A stretch of 64,000 nucleotides of DNA, taken from positions 2,852,001-2,916,000 of the forward strand of contig NZ_JBHTAN010000006.1 of assembly GCF_042663585.1 (NCBI RefSeq), given 5' to 3'. A program made the position numbers and the translations under genes. Within the stretch, counting starts at the first letter, position 1; each line of letters begins with the position of its first letter. The notes under the pieces were generated by a model, which was not told where the DNA came from, ran no database searches, and saw nothing but the letters and a program-made list of their open reading frames with translations. This stretch comes from Natranaeroarchaeum sp042663585 (lineage in GTDB: Archaea > Halobacteriota > Halobacteria > Halobacteriales > Natronoarchaeaceae). Of this stretch, positions 55,386 through 64,000 are shown piece after piece.

Positions 55386-57704
55386 CTATCGCCGCCCGAA
55401 CAGCCGCTGGCGTAGCGACCGGTCGGTCGGTCGTTCGGCCAGGATCACGGACGCGTCGACCTCGTCGACGACATCCAGCGCCAGCGAGCGGTTCACCAGC
55501 CGCGAGAGCAGCCCGCGCTCGGTCGCACCGAGTAGCACGAGTGTGTGATCCTCCGCGGCCTCGGCGATCGCTCCCTCGACGTCGCCGGAGTCATCGACCC
55601 TGAGCACTGCGTCGCCGAAGCCGTGCTCGGCCGCCCAGTCCGCGAGGAACTGCTCGCCCGCCTCGCGCTCGTCTTCACTGTCGACGACGTGGAGCAGGCT
55701 GATCTCCGACTCGACCGCCGACCGGAGCGTCCGCGCCAACTCTGCGCTCAGGTCTGAGTCCGGGCCGCCCGCAGTCGGGATGAGGATCTTCGATGGGTCG
55801 AAATCGCGATCTTTCAGGACCAGGAAGTCACAGGGCAGGTCGTGGGTTAGCTCGTCGATCGGCCGCTCGGCTCGGCCCGCAGTCCACGGCCGGCCACCGC
55901 CCCAGCCCATGATGACTTTGTCGGCCTTGAACTGCCGCGCCGCGTCGAAGATCTCCTCGAACGAGCGATGAGACAGGATCGTCGACGTCTCGATCTCGAC
56001 GTCTCTGTCGGCGGCCTGCTCGCGGGCACGTTTGAGCTGTTTCTCCGATTCATCGTCGATCCGGTCGAGCTGTTCTGCGCCCCGATTGAGCGACGTCTGA
56101 TCGGGGACCTGCACGATGTGGACGGCGTGGACGATGCCGTTCTCCCGTTCCTTGGCGATCGTACCGGCAAGATCCAGGAGCGGTCCCTCAGTGCGTGGGT
56201 TCGAGAGCGGCACCATCACCCGGTAGGGCCGGGTCTCGTCGGGACTGGCGGCTTCGGCGGCCGACACCGCGGCGTCGGGCATCTCCTCGGAGCGTTCGAG
56301 GATTTGCTGGCCGAGAACGCCGTCCTCGGTGGCCTCTCCGCGTGCGTAGAACAGATACCACAGTAGCGCCGCCACAACGAAGGCCATGCTGAGAGCGATC
56401 ACTTCCAGATCCATGAAGTATACGAGGCCAAACGACAGCATGACACCGAGAATCGGCGTTATCGGGTAGAACGGCACCCGGAAGTCAGGATCGTAGCCAG
56501 GAACGTCCGATTCCCGGAACGTGATCAGTGCGACGTTCATCAGCCCATAAACGATCAGGTGGAGGACGCTCGCCGCGCTAGAGAGGATCTTCAGATCCTG
56601 GCCAAGCGCGATAATAAAGACGAGTATCATCCCACCGGTGAGCGCAATCGAGCGGTACGGCGTCGCGTAGGTCGGATGGATCTTGTTGAGCCAGTCGGTG
56701 ACGATCCTGTCACGGCCCATCGCGAAGTTGATCCGGGCCGACGAGAGGATCGAGGCGTTGGCCGACGACGCCGTTGCCAGCAGCGCAGCGACGGTGATCC
56801 CCGTCACGCCGACCGCGCTCAGTGACAGCGACAGCGGCCCGGAACCGAGTGTCGGTAGCGCTCCGAAGGTGATCTCCGACACCTGCGAGACGGGGACCTC
56901 TTCGGAAAGCTGATCGTAGGGGATGATCCCGACCATCAGACCGACGATGATCGCGTAGATCACGGTCACGATGCCGACGCTCCCGATGATCGCGATCGGA
57001 AGGTTCCGGCCGGGGTTTTTCAGCTCTTCCGCGACGGTCGCGATCTTGGCGTAGCCGAGGAAGGAGACGAACACGAGCGCAGTGCCGGGGAGGATCTCGG
57101 TCGTACCCAGCGGTGCGACGCTGCCGTCGGTAATCACGGTGCCCCAGTCGAAATAAAACAGCCCCGAGAAGGAAAACACCGCGAGGATCAACAGCAGCGA
57201 GGAGACGATAATCGTCTGGATCCCGCCGGTCTCTTTTGCGCCGATGTAGTTGACCCCGATGAAGATCGACCCGGCGATCAGCCCGCCGATCTGGATGTCC
57301 TGCAGCATGAACAGGCCGAAATCGAGCGTCGGGAGCGCAAGCACCGTCCCGTCGAGTAGCCCGGTCAGGTAGCCGCCAAACCCGATACAGTAAAACGCCG
57401 AGGCGAAGGCCAGTCCCATCCAGTCGCCCATTCCGGAGACCGAGCCGAACATCGGACCGAGCGCCCTGTTGATGTAGTAGTAACCGCCACCGGCTTTCGG
57501 CATCGCCGTTCCGAGTTCGCTCACCGCCAGGGCGTTGATCATCGCGATCATCCCCCCGATTACAAAGGAGAGGACGACGATCGGACCGGCCTCACGGGCG
57601 GCGATCCCCGGCAAGACGAAGATCCCTGCCCCGACCATCGTCCCGATGCCGATCATCATTGCGGAGACCAGGCCGAGGTCTTTCGCGAGCTCCTCGTCGG
57701 CCAT
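55386..57704 (-). CDS. APC permease fused to two Usp domains
   Basis: A 772-residue protein: 12-helix APC permease (1-440; GXGIF motif IGTMVGAGIFVLP), then two UspA domains (about 492-620, PYRVMVPLSNPRTEGPLLDLA; about 630-750, KILIPTAGGPDSDLSAELA). The UspA2 nucleotide motif is GATERGLLSRLVNRSLA, not the full GX2GX9GS form. UspA fusion suggests transport gated by nucleotide or stress. The stand-alone Usp gene upstream is cotranscribed (4 bases gap). Confidence 0.94.
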   Translation of the reverse strand: MADEELAKDLGLVSAMMIGIGTMVGAGIFVLPGIAAREAGPIVVLSFVIGGMIAMINALAVSELGTAMPKAGGGYYYINRALGPMFGSVSGMGDWMGLAFASAFYCIGFGGYLTGLLDGTVLALPTLDFGLFMLQDIQIGGLIAGSIFIGVNYIGAKETGGIQTIIVSSLLLILAVFSFSGLFYFDWGTVITDGSVAPLGTTEILPGTALVFVSFLGYAKIATVAEELKNPGRNLPIAIIGSVGIVTVIYAIIVGLMVGIIPYDQLSEEVPVSQVSEITFGALPTLGSGPLSLSLSAVGVTGITVAALLATASSANASILSSARINFAMGRDRIVTDWLNKIHPTYATPYRSIALTGGMILVFIIALGQDLKILSSAASVLHLIVYGLMNVALITFRESDVPGYDPDFRVPFYPITPILGVMLSFGLVYFMDLEVIALSMAFVVAALLWYLFYARGEATEDGVLGQQILERSEEMPDAAVSAAEAASPDETRPYRVMVPLSNPRTEGPLLDLAGTIAKERENGIVHAVHIVQVPDQTSLNRGAEQLDRIDDESEKQLKRAREQAADRDVEIETSTILSHRSFEEIFDAARQFKADKVIMGWGGGRPWTAGRAERPIDELTHDLPCDFLVLKDRDFDPSKILIPTAGGPDSDLSAELARTLRSAVESEISLLHVVDSEDEREAGEQFLADWAAEHGFGDAVLRVDDSGDVEGAIAEAAEDHTLVLLGATERGLLSRLVNRSLALDVVDEVDASVILAERPTDRSLRQRLFGRR

Positions 57705-57707
57705 CCG

Positions 57708-58139
57708 TCAGTCCTCCTGTGGCAGCACGATGACGGGCCGATCGGTCCCGACTAGGATCTTTTCCGCGACGCTCCCCGTGAGCAGTTTCACCCACCGGCT
57801 TGCGCCACGGGGCGTGAAGACGATCGCCGAGGCGTCGATCGACCGGGCGTGATCCAGCACCGTCTCCGCGATGCTGGTACCGTAGAGTATCTCCGTTTCG
57901 AGCGATGTCGTCGTTTCCCCGAGGACGGACTGGGAGTGCTCGAAGATCCGCTCTGCCCGTTCCTCGCGCTGACTGACGCCCGCCTTGTCGGGGGCACCGC
58001 CCGCCTTCTCGATCACGTGGACGATGTGGACGACAGCGCCGTTTTCAGGTAGATACTCCTGCAGAGCCTTACAGGTCGACTCGGCATCCGCCTCGCTTGC
58101 GATCGGCACAAGGACCCGCTCGAAGGTGTCCTTATCCAT
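57708..58139 (-). CDS. UspA-family protein, operon partner of the APC-Usp fusion
   Basis: A 143-residue UspA (MDKDTFERVLVPIASEADAE). The stretch HVIEKAGGAPDKAGVSQREERAERIF is shared nearly identically with the second copy at 60904, so these are duplicated operons. The nucleotide motif LLTGSVAEKILVGTDRPVIVL is partially intact. A GTG nine bases upstream could also serve as start. A short ORF overlaps its start. Confidence 0.9.
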   Translation of the reverse strand: MDKDTFERVLVPIASEADAESTCKALQEYLPENGAVVHIVHVIEKAGGAPDKAGVSQREERAERIFEHSQSVLGETTTSLETEILYGTSIAETVLDHARSIDASAIVFTPRGASRWVKLLTGSVAEKILVGTDRPVIVLPQED

Positions 58140-58266
58140 TTTGATCACCGCTTAGCTCGAACCGGCGTTCATCGGCTGGTCCCTCGTTCGTCGGGACAGC
58201 GACACGCGACTTCCTCTCGGTACGGGAAGGCGGTCCGATCCACGGTGCGCGTGATGGGTCGATCAT
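58132..58266 (-). CDS. Short ORF at the predicted transcript start of the Usp/APC operon
   Basis: A 44-codon ORF beginning with the ATG at 58266, which lies about 28 bases after a TATA-like CTTATAAC box (minus strand, 58291-58298). It ends with TAA eight bases inside the Usp gene. It would be the first ORF on the message. Sequence is Arg/Pro-rich (MIDPSRAPWIGPPSRTERKS); no family. Confidence 0.35.
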   Translation of the reverse strand: MIDPSRAPWIGPPSRTERKSRVAVPTNEGPADERRFELSGDQNG

Positions 58267-58619
58267 TACTCTGTCCGTTCCAGCGGTGCCGTTATAAGAT
58301 CTGTGATACTGTCTATGAATTGGTCACATCGGGGCGGTATTGTTTCCATATCTACACTCTTCTCTCTTTTTTCTCCTCTTTTGCGATCCGGGCACTGTAT
58401 AGGGTGCCGAGATAGAACCCGTACGAACTGGCGACTCGGCGAGACCGACCGACGGATCGTCTATGCGCTGATGAACGGTGTACAGAACGTATCCACGCGG
58501 CGATCTGGAGGACGTGAAGGCCCCACCAGAGACGATCCGACTGGACGACGTCGTCACCGCCGTCTCGCAAATCGGCCTCGACCGGGAGACGATTACACCG
58601 TACCGAGCGACGGCGTAAG
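58267..58619. other. Gap with relics between the duplicated Usp/APC operons
   Basis: About 350 bases. It contains the CTTATAAC promoter near 58294, and on the plus strand at 58426-58497 the stretch WRLGETDRRIVYALMNGVQNVS, which resembles the first helix of haloarchaeal Lrp/AsnC regulators (LDExDRRIIYALMxDARNTSAP). A second plus-strand frame (58474-58618) ends LEDVKAPPETIRLDDVV...TITPYRATA then TAA, coding-like but unplaced. I see no complete gene. Confidence 0.4.
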
Positions 58620-60911
58620 CTACTTCGACAGCCCGGTCAACCGCTCGCGCAGTGTCCGCTTGCGCTGTTTCTCGGTCAGCAGCACCGAGCAGTCCACGTC
58701 GTCGAGGACACTCATCACGAGCGCCTCGTTGAGGAGTCGCGAGAGCAGGCCGCGTTCTGTCGCCCCGATGACCAGCAGGGTCGCGTCCTCCGCTGCGGCC
58801 GCAATCGACGTGTCGACGCTACGGGCGTCGACGATCCGCTCGGCGTCTTCGAGTTCGTTCTCTGCCGCCCACTCCTTGAGGAACGCCTCGGCCTCGGCCT
58901 CGGTTTCGTCCTCGCCGACGGCGTGCAGCAGGGTTACTTCGGAGTCGAACTCGGACTGGAGCAGTCGAACCACGTCCGCTCCGAGCACGGAGTCCGGGCC
59001 GCCCGCGGTCGGCAGCAGGATCCGCGAGGGATCGAAGCCGCGGTCTTTCAGGACGAGGAAGTCACAGGGCAGGTTGTGAGTTAGCTCGTCGACGCGGGAT
59101 TCGACGCGACCGTGGGCGTGTGGTCCCCACCCCATCACGACCTGATCGGCCTCGAAGGTTCGGGCGGCGTCGAAGATCTCCTCGAACGAGCGGTGCGAGA
59201 GGATCGTATGTGTTTCCAGCGGTGCTCCGAACGTCTCGGCGTTCTCTCGTGCACGGGCCAGCAGTTTCTCGGACTCGGCGTCGATCCGGTCGACCTGCGT
59301 AGCCCCGCGATCCAGCGGCGTCTGATCGGGGACCTGCACGATGTGGACCGCGTGGACCGTGCCACCCCGCTGTTTGGCGATTGCACCCGCCAGCGTTAGC
59401 AGTTCGTCTTCGGTCCGGGGGTTCGCCAGCGGCACCATCACGCGGAAGTCGTCGCCGGTTACGTCGGGACCGGCGGTCTTGACGCCGGTCGGGTTCGCGT
59501 GGTCCGGTTCGACGGAGTCGACGGCGTCGACCGCCGCATCGGGTAGTTCGTCGGCACGACCCTGGACGTACTGCCCGAGAATCCCCTGTTTCGTGACGTG
59601 CTTTCGCGCGTACAGCAGATACCACAGCGCGGCACCGACGACGAAGCCGATCGACAGCGCGATGACGGTGCCGGACATGAACCGGATCAGTGCGATCGAT
59701 GCGATCGCACCGACGATCGGCGTGACGGGGTATAGCGGCACCCGGAAAGCGGGCTGGTACTCCGGCGGGTTCGCCTCGCGCATCACGATCAGGCCCGCGT
59801 TGATGAGTGCGAAGATGATCAGGTGGAGGACGCTCCCGGCGGTCGCCAGCATCTCGACGTCGCCGTAGGCGATGAAGCCGAGGATCAGCGCGCCGGTGAG
59901 CGCGATCGAGCGATACGGCGTCGAGAACCGCTCGTGGATCGCGTTGAGCTCCTCGGTGACGATCCGATCCCGGCCCATCGCGAAGTTGATCCGCGAGGAC
60001 GCGAGGATCGAGGCGTTCGCCGACGATGCGGTCGCAAGTAGCGCGCCGACCAGAACGATAGCGCCGCCGATCGACGCGAGGCCGAACGGCTCCATCATCA
60101 CCTTCATCGCGTCGACGGCGGCGGTCTCGTTGCCCGCAACCAGGCTGACGTCGACGGCGGCGAGCATCACGACCATCAGCAGGCCGTACAGGATCGTCAC
60201 GAAGACGACGCTGCCGACGATGGCAAGGGGAAGATTCCGGCCCGGGTTTTTGATCTCCTCGCCGACGGAGGCGATCTGACCGAAGCCGAGATAGGAGACG
60301 AAGACGATCGCCGTCACTGGCAGTAGTTCGTTGTACCACTCGGCGTTGACCGGCGTCAGCGACGAGAGGTCGGCGTTCCAGATGCCGACGACGGTAAACA
60401 GCGTCAGGATGCCCAGCAACGAGAGGACGATGATGTTCTGGAGTCGTCCGGTCTCCTTCGCGCCGACGTAGTTGACCGTGACGAACAGCGCCGCGCCGAG
60501 CAGGCCCCACACCTGCGCCGACTCGAACGTGATCACGATCAGATCGATCGCCGGAAGCGGGAAGAACTCGCTGACGTACGCTCCGAAGCCGATCATGTAG
60601 AACGCCGACGCAAAGGCGAGGCCCAGCCAGTTTCCCCAGCCAGCGATCGATCCGAACAGCGGCCCGAGCGAGTGGTTGATGTAGTAGTACATCCCGCCGG
60701 ACTTGGGCATGGCCGTCCCGAGTTCGGCGACGGCGAACGCGGTTAGGACGGCGACCAGCCCACCGATGACGAACGCTGCGCCGACCAGCGACCCGGCGCG
60801 CTCGACGGCGGGGCCGGGCAACACGAAGATCCCCGCACCGATCATCGTCCCGATTCCGATCGTCAGTGCGGCGAGCGGGCCGAGATCCTTGGCGAGTTCC
60901 TCGTCACTCAT
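58620..60911 (-). CDS. APC permease fused to two Usp domains (second copy)
   Basis: A 763-residue paralogue of the 55386 protein: APC domain (1-440; IGTMIGAGIFVLP), Usp1 (about 475-610, DDFRVMVPLANPRTEDELL) and Usp2 (about 618-745, RILLPTAGGPDSVLGADVV). Motifs ILSHRSFEEIFDAAR and LPCDFLVLKDR are shared with the first copy. The upstream Usp gene overlaps its start by eight bases. Confidence 0.94.
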   Translation of the reverse strand: MSDEELAKDLGPLAALTIGIGTMIGAGIFVLPGPAVERAGSLVGAAFVIGGLVAVLTAFAVAELGTAMPKSGGMYYYINHSLGPLFGSIAGWGNWLGLAFASAFYMIGFGAYVSEFFPLPAIDLIVITFESAQVWGLLGAALFVTVNYVGAKETGRLQNIIVLSLLGILTLFTVVGIWNADLSSLTPVNAEWYNELLPVTAIVFVSYLGFGQIASVGEEIKNPGRNLPLAIVGSVVFVTILYGLLMVVMLAAVDVSLVAGNETAAVDAMKVMMEPFGLASIGGAIVLVGALLATASSANASILASSRINFAMGRDRIVTEELNAIHERFSTPYRSIALTGALILGFIAYGDVEMLATAGSVLHLIIFALINAGLIVMREANPPEYQPAFRVPLYPVTPIVGAIASIALIRFMSGTVIALSIGFVVGAALWYLLYARKHVTKQGILGQYVQGRADELPDAAVDAVDSVEPDHANPTGVKTAGPDVTGDDFRVMVPLANPRTEDELLTLAGAIAKQRGGTVHAVHIVQVPDQTPLDRGATQVDRIDAESEKLLARARENAETFGAPLETHTILSHRSFEEIFDAARTFEADQVVMGWGPHAHGRVESRVDELTHNLPCDFLVLKDRGFDPSRILLPTAGGPDSVLGADVVRLLQSEFDSEVTLLHAVGEDETEAEAEAFLKEWAAENELEDAERIVDARSVDTSIAAAAEDATLLVIGATERGLLSRLLNEALVMSVLDDVDCSVLLTEKQRKRTLRERLTGLSK

Positions 60912-61347
60912 CGTCGTCTCCGTCCGGATCCGGCAGGACGATTACGGGTAGGTCGGTGTCTGTAACCATCGATACCGTCGTCTGTCCGGTGAGAAGCCGC
61001 GTCAGGATCCCGGCTTCGCGCGGCAGGAAGGCAATTGCAGTCGCATCGAACGAATGCGCGTGGTCGACGACAGTTTCGACGACGTCGGTGCCGTACAGGA
61101 TCTCGGTCTCGACTGCTACCGGGTGCTCCGCGAAGTAGTCCTCGACGAGCGAGAGCGCCGCTTCGGCGTACTCCTCGCGCTGTTCGACGCCCGCCTTGTC
61201 GGGCGCGCCGCCCGCTTTTTCGACGACGTGAACGACTGATAGCACCGTTTCGTCGGTCAGATAGGGTTCGACTGCTCGTGCGGTCGCTTCGGCGTCGTCG
61301 TCGCTCGCGACGGGGAGCACCAGCCGCTGAAGGAGGTCCCCGGTCAT
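60904..61347 (-). CDS. UspA-family protein (second copy)
   Basis: A 147-residue UspA (MTGDLLQRLVLPVASDDDAE) with HVVEKAGGAPDKAGVEQREEYAEAA shared with the first copy. Tail is acidic (PDPDGDDDE). The ATG at 61347 overlaps a short upstream ORF's stop by one base (TGATG). Confidence 0.9.
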   Translation of the reverse strand: MTGDLLQRLVLPVASDDDAEATARAVEPYLTDETVLSVVHVVEKAGGAPDKAGVEQREEYAEAALSLVEDYFAEHPVAVETEILYGTDVVETVVDHAHSFDATAIAFLPREAGILTRLLTGQTTVSMVTDTDLPVIVLPDPDGDDDE

Positions 61348-61430
61348 CAGTTCCACCGACCCCGCGAGTGCTGGTCGGCGAAACGATTCCGGCAGCCAGA
61401 TGTACCGCTGCTGTCGGACAGTTGTATCAT
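61347..61430 (-). CDS. Short ORF at the predicted transcript start of the second Usp/APC operon
   Basis: A 27-codon ORF (MIQLSDSSGTSGCRNRFADQ...) begins at the ATG at 61430, about 28 bases after CTTATCAA (minus strand, 61454-61461), and its TGA overlaps the Usp ATG by one base. Sequence differs from the first operon's leader ORF, but the layout of TATA, leaderless ATG and stop on the Usp start is the same. Confidence 0.35.
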   Translation of the reverse strand: MIQLSDSSGTSGCRNRFADQHSRGRWN

Positions 61431-61585
61431 TGTCGAACGGATGTCGGGGAACGTTGATAAGTCATTCGCACTTGCTGAGCATGGGCTGAATACGTACGAA
61501 TGCGTTCGTTCGTGAGCCATCAGACGACATGGATGACTGGACTTAATTACCGAGAGGGCACAAGCAGTATCGTGTCCCGACGACC

Positions 61586-63097
61586 ATGAGAATCCGGGTC
61601 GACTGGCGGGAGAGCCTGAACCTCACGGGAACCGTCCTCAAGTATCTGGCACTCCCGCTTTGTTTTCCGCTTGCGCTAGCAGTCTACTACCGGGAGCCGC
61701 TCGTGCCGTTTCTCGTGACGATCGCGCTCACGCTCCTCGTCGGCGTGCTCTTCGAGCAGTTCGAGAGTGACGACGACCTCGGCCCGCGGGAGGCGTTTCT
61801 CATGGTCGCACTTGCCTGGCTGCTGGTCGCCCTCGTCGGCGCGGTCCCGTTCGTTCTCGCCGGTCGAGGGACGATCGCTCATCCGGTCAACGCCGCCTTT
61901 GAGTCGATGAGCGGCATCACGACGACCGGCGCAACCGTCCTCCGGGGCTTCGACATCCACGCCCGGTCGATCATGATGTGGCGACAGCTGATCCAGTGGC
62001 TCGGCGGTCTCGGAATTCTCATCCTCGTGACGGCTGTCCTCTCGCGACTGTCGGTCGGTGGGGCACAGTTGATGGAGACCGAGACGCAGTACGAGAACGT
62101 CGACAAGCTCACCCCCCGAATCAGGGACACGGCGCGCCTGATTCTGAAACTATACGCCGGGCTCACCGTTGCGGCGATCGTCGTCCTCTACGCGCTCGGT
62201 CTTTCGGGGCTCGCCCCGAATATGGACCTGTACAACGCCGTCGCCCACGCCTTTACGAGCGTCTCGACTGCCGGGTTCTCTCCGGAACCGCTCAGCGTCG
62301 AGGCGTTCGCGCCGATCGTCCAGTGGGCGCTGATCCCGTTCATGTTCCTCGGGTCGACCAGTTTCGTCCTCATGTACTTCGTCCTGCGAGGTGACGTCGA
62401 CCGACTCCGCGAGAGCGAGGAGTTCCACTTCTACTTGGGAACCGTCCTCGTCTTCTCGGGGCTCGTGTTCACGATCCTGACGCTCAAGGAGAACCCGACA
62501 GGCGACGGCCTCCACGATACGGTCCGTCAGTCCCTGTTCAACGTCGTCTCGATCATCACGACGACGGGCTACGCGAACGCGGACTTCAATCAGTGGTCGC
62601 CCTTTGCCAAACACCTCCTGTTGATGTGTATGTTCCTCGGTGGGATGGCGGGGTCGACGACCTGTTCGATCAAGTCGCTGCGCTGGCTGGTCATTTTCAA
62701 GGCGTTTCGCCGGGATCTCTTCACGTCGGTCCACCCGGGCGCGGTCCGTCCGCTCCGCCTGAGCGACACCCCAATCGACGAGGAGACGATCCGCGACATC
62801 TACTCGTACACGCTCGTCGCTATCGTCGGCGTCTTCCTGGTGACGGTCGTGATCGTCGTCGATGGCGCGCGCTCCGGGCTATACGATATCGGCGGGTTCG
62901 ACGAGTTCGATGCGCTCGGAGCCGCCGCTTCGACCTTCCTCAACATCGGCCCCGCGTTCGGACCGGCCGGTCCCTACGGCACCTACGACGTGTTCTCGAT
63001 GACGACAAAGACCGGAATGGTGCTGTGGATGTGGATCGGCCGCATCGAGATCATCCCCGTGCTCGTGTTGCTCACACCGTCGTTCTGGCGGTCGTGA
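61586..63097 (+). CDS. trkH: TrkH-family K+ uptake channel (second copy)
   Basis: A 503-residue TrkH with filter regions SMSGITTTGATVLRGF, SVSTAGFSPEP, TTTGYANADFNQW and LNIGPAFGPAGPYG. It starts MRIRVDWRESLNLTGTVLKYLALPL, paralogous to the copy at 48221. A CTTAATTA box (61542-61549) precedes it. No trkA adjacent; it may use one of the three RCK proteins in the window. Confidence 0.94.
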   Translation: MRIRVDWRESLNLTGTVLKYLALPLCFPLALAVYYREPLVPFLVTIALTLLVGVLFEQFESDDDLGPREAFLMVALAWLLVALVGAVPFVLAGRGTIAHPVNAAFESMSGITTTGATVLRGFDIHARSIMMWRQLIQWLGGLGILILVTAVLSRLSVGGAQLMETETQYENVDKLTPRIRDTARLILKLYAGLTVAAIVVLYALGLSGLAPNMDLYNAVAHAFTSVSTAGFSPEPLSVEAFAPIVQWALIPFMFLGSTSFVLMYFVLRGDVDRLRESEEFHFYLGTVLVFSGLVFTILTLKENPTGDGLHDTVRQSLFNVVSIITTTGYANADFNQWSPFAKHLLLMCMFLGGMAGSTTCSIKSLRWLVIFKAFRRDLFTSVHPGAVRPLRLSDTPIDEETIRDIYSYTLVAIVGVFLVTVVIVVDGARSGLYDIGGFDEFDALGAAASTFLNIGPAFGPAGPYGTYDVFSMTTKTGMVLWMWIGRIEIIPVLVLLTPSFWRS

Positions 63098-63178
63098 CCT
63101 CTCACGTCCCCTCGCGATCGGCTCCTGGTGACCCGAGCGAGAAAGGCTTTACCGACTGGCTCGCCTACCGAGTAGTAA

Positions 63179-64000
63179 ATGGTACTCGACGATCTCGGAA
63201 CGTCCCTTCGCGGGACGCTCGACAAACTACAGGGACAGACTCGTATCACGGAAGACGATGTCGAGGACGTCGTCCGCGAGATCCAGCGCTCGCTGATCCA
63301 GGCCGATGTCGACATCGAACTCGTTCAGGGTCTCTCCGACAGCATCGAAGAACGCGCACTTGAAGAGGAGCCGCCGGCAGGGACGTCGGCCCGCGATCAC
63401 GTCCTCAAGATCGTCTACGAGGAGATGGTCGCGCTGGTCGGCGAGAGCACCGAGCTCCCGCTCGAAGAACAGACGATCATGCTCGCCGGGCTTCAGGGGT
63501 CGGGAAAGACGACCTCCGCCGCCAAGATGGCGTGGTGGTTCTCGAAGAAGGGGCTTCGTCCCGCAGTCATCCAGACTGACACCTTCCGCCCGGGCGCGTA
63601 CGACCAGGCCAAGGAGATGGCCGACCGGGCCGAGGTGGAGTTCTACGGCGATCCCGACGCCGAGGATCCGGTCCAGATCGCTCGCGAGGGCCTCGAAGCC
63701 ACCGAGGATGCCGACGTCCACATCGTGGACACGGCGGGTCGGCACGCGCTCGAAGACGACCTGATCGACGAGATCGAGCAGATCGAAGACGTCGTCGATC
63801 CCGACCGCAACCTGCTCGTGCTCGACGCGGCGATCGGACAGGGCGCGAAAGAGCAGGCCCAGCAGTTCGACGAGTCGATCGGCATCGACGGCGTGATGAT
63901 CACCAAACTGGACGGGACGGCGAAAGGTGGGGGCGCGCTGACCGCTGTCGACCAGACCGACTCCTCGATTGCCTTCCTCGGCACCGGCGAGGAGGTCGGC
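63179..64000 (+). CDS. srp54: Signal recognition particle protein SRP54 (truncated by the window edge)
   Basis: The first 274 residues of SRP54: N domain (1-95) and G domain with P-loop GLQGSGKTTS (about 103-112), G3 DTAGRHALE and G4 TKLDGTAKGGG. The M domain that binds SRP RNA and signal peptides lies beyond the edge. The ATG at 63179 starts MVLDDLGTSLRGTL. It pairs functionally with ftsY at 43510. Confidence 0.95.
   Translation, partial: MVLDDLGTSLRGTLDKLQGQTRITEDDVEDVVREIQRSLIQADVDIELVQGLSDSIEERALEEEPPAGTSARDHVLKIVYEEMVALVGESTELPLEEQTIMLAGLQGSGKTTSAAKMAWWFSKKGLRPAVIQTDTFRPGAYDQAKEMADRAEVEFYGDPDAEDPVQIAREGLEATEDADVHIVDTAGRHALEDDLIDEIEQIEDVVDPDRNLLVLDAAIGQGAKEQAQQFDESIGIDGVMITKLDGTAKGGGALTAVDQTDSSIAFLGTGEEVG

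Noticed and set aside
58303..59079. Long plus-strand ORF across the gap into the second APC-Usp gene
   Set aside because: Most of it is antisense to the permease and Ser/Arg-rich, a typical shadow frame.

Overview
The window is 64 kb of a haloarchaeal chromosome (class Halobacteria). The evidence is GC-rich sequence with acidic proteins, a 16S-tRNA-Ala(TGC)-23S-5S-tRNA-Cys(GCA) rRNA operon, the DNA-binding protein MC1, eL39/eL31/eL40/eL18a-type ribosomal proteins, aIF6, archaeal prefoldin, EndA, Taw1, a CTP-dependent riboflavin kinase and many Trk/RCK potassium-transport genes. TATA-like boxes about 27 bases before many start codons suggest leaderless transcripts. Functions are read from motifs and family resemblance; no database search was run.

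Layout. 0-12.4 kb is core housekeeping: HAD phosphatase, a NucS-N-like zinc-ribbon protein, endA-trpS, an Mrp/ApbC ATPase, pheST preceded by a short ORF rich in Phe codons, pyrD, an AbrB-like small protein and MC1. 12.5-18.6 kb is the rRNA operon with four upstream CTTAAG promoters, one spacer promoter, processing stems, a hairpin terminator and tRNA-Cys with its own promoter. 18.7-24.8 kb holds a BsuPI-like protein, MATE exporter, M29 aminopeptidase, UspA and a Fe-S pair (IscU-like scaffold, SufS) split by a membrane-anchored TRAM protein. 24.9-28.9 kb holds a four-gene operon (HTH regulator, two DUF7521-like membrane proteins, sensor-domain membrane protein) divergent from an ABC-2 exporter. 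28.9-41 kb is mixed housekeeping: lipoyl synthase, ThpR, MsrA, Taw1, ribK-ribB, EngB, NOG1, and a small TrkA flanked by two stand-alone Lrp-type RAM domains. 40.3-44.7 kb is the translation/secretion cluster eL40, eL39-eL31-aIF6-(SRPBCC)-eL18a-PfdA-FtsY. 44.7-47.8 kb is a MacB/FtsX-like ABC system.

48.2-63.1 kb is an ion and stress-transport island lying between ftsY and srp54: two TrkH channels, a two-RCK TrkA, a K+-channel-like protein with two RCK domains, two duplicated operons of UspA plus an APC permease fused to two UspA domains, and an AT-richer insert (an APC permease and an unknown membrane protein) bounded by a degenerate inverted repeat. The window ends inside srp54. Logically the island couples K+ entry (TrkH gated by RCK nucleotide sensing) to amino-acid or solute transport under Usp control, which suits a salt-in cytoplasm.

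The observations most worth a second look are the Phe-codon leader upstream of pheST, the short ORFs that start at the predicted transcription starts of both Usp/APC operons, the 8-base T-loop of the spacer tRNA-Ala, the inverted-repeat-bounded AT-rich insert, and short relics of a cytochrome P450 and an Lrp/AsnC regulator.
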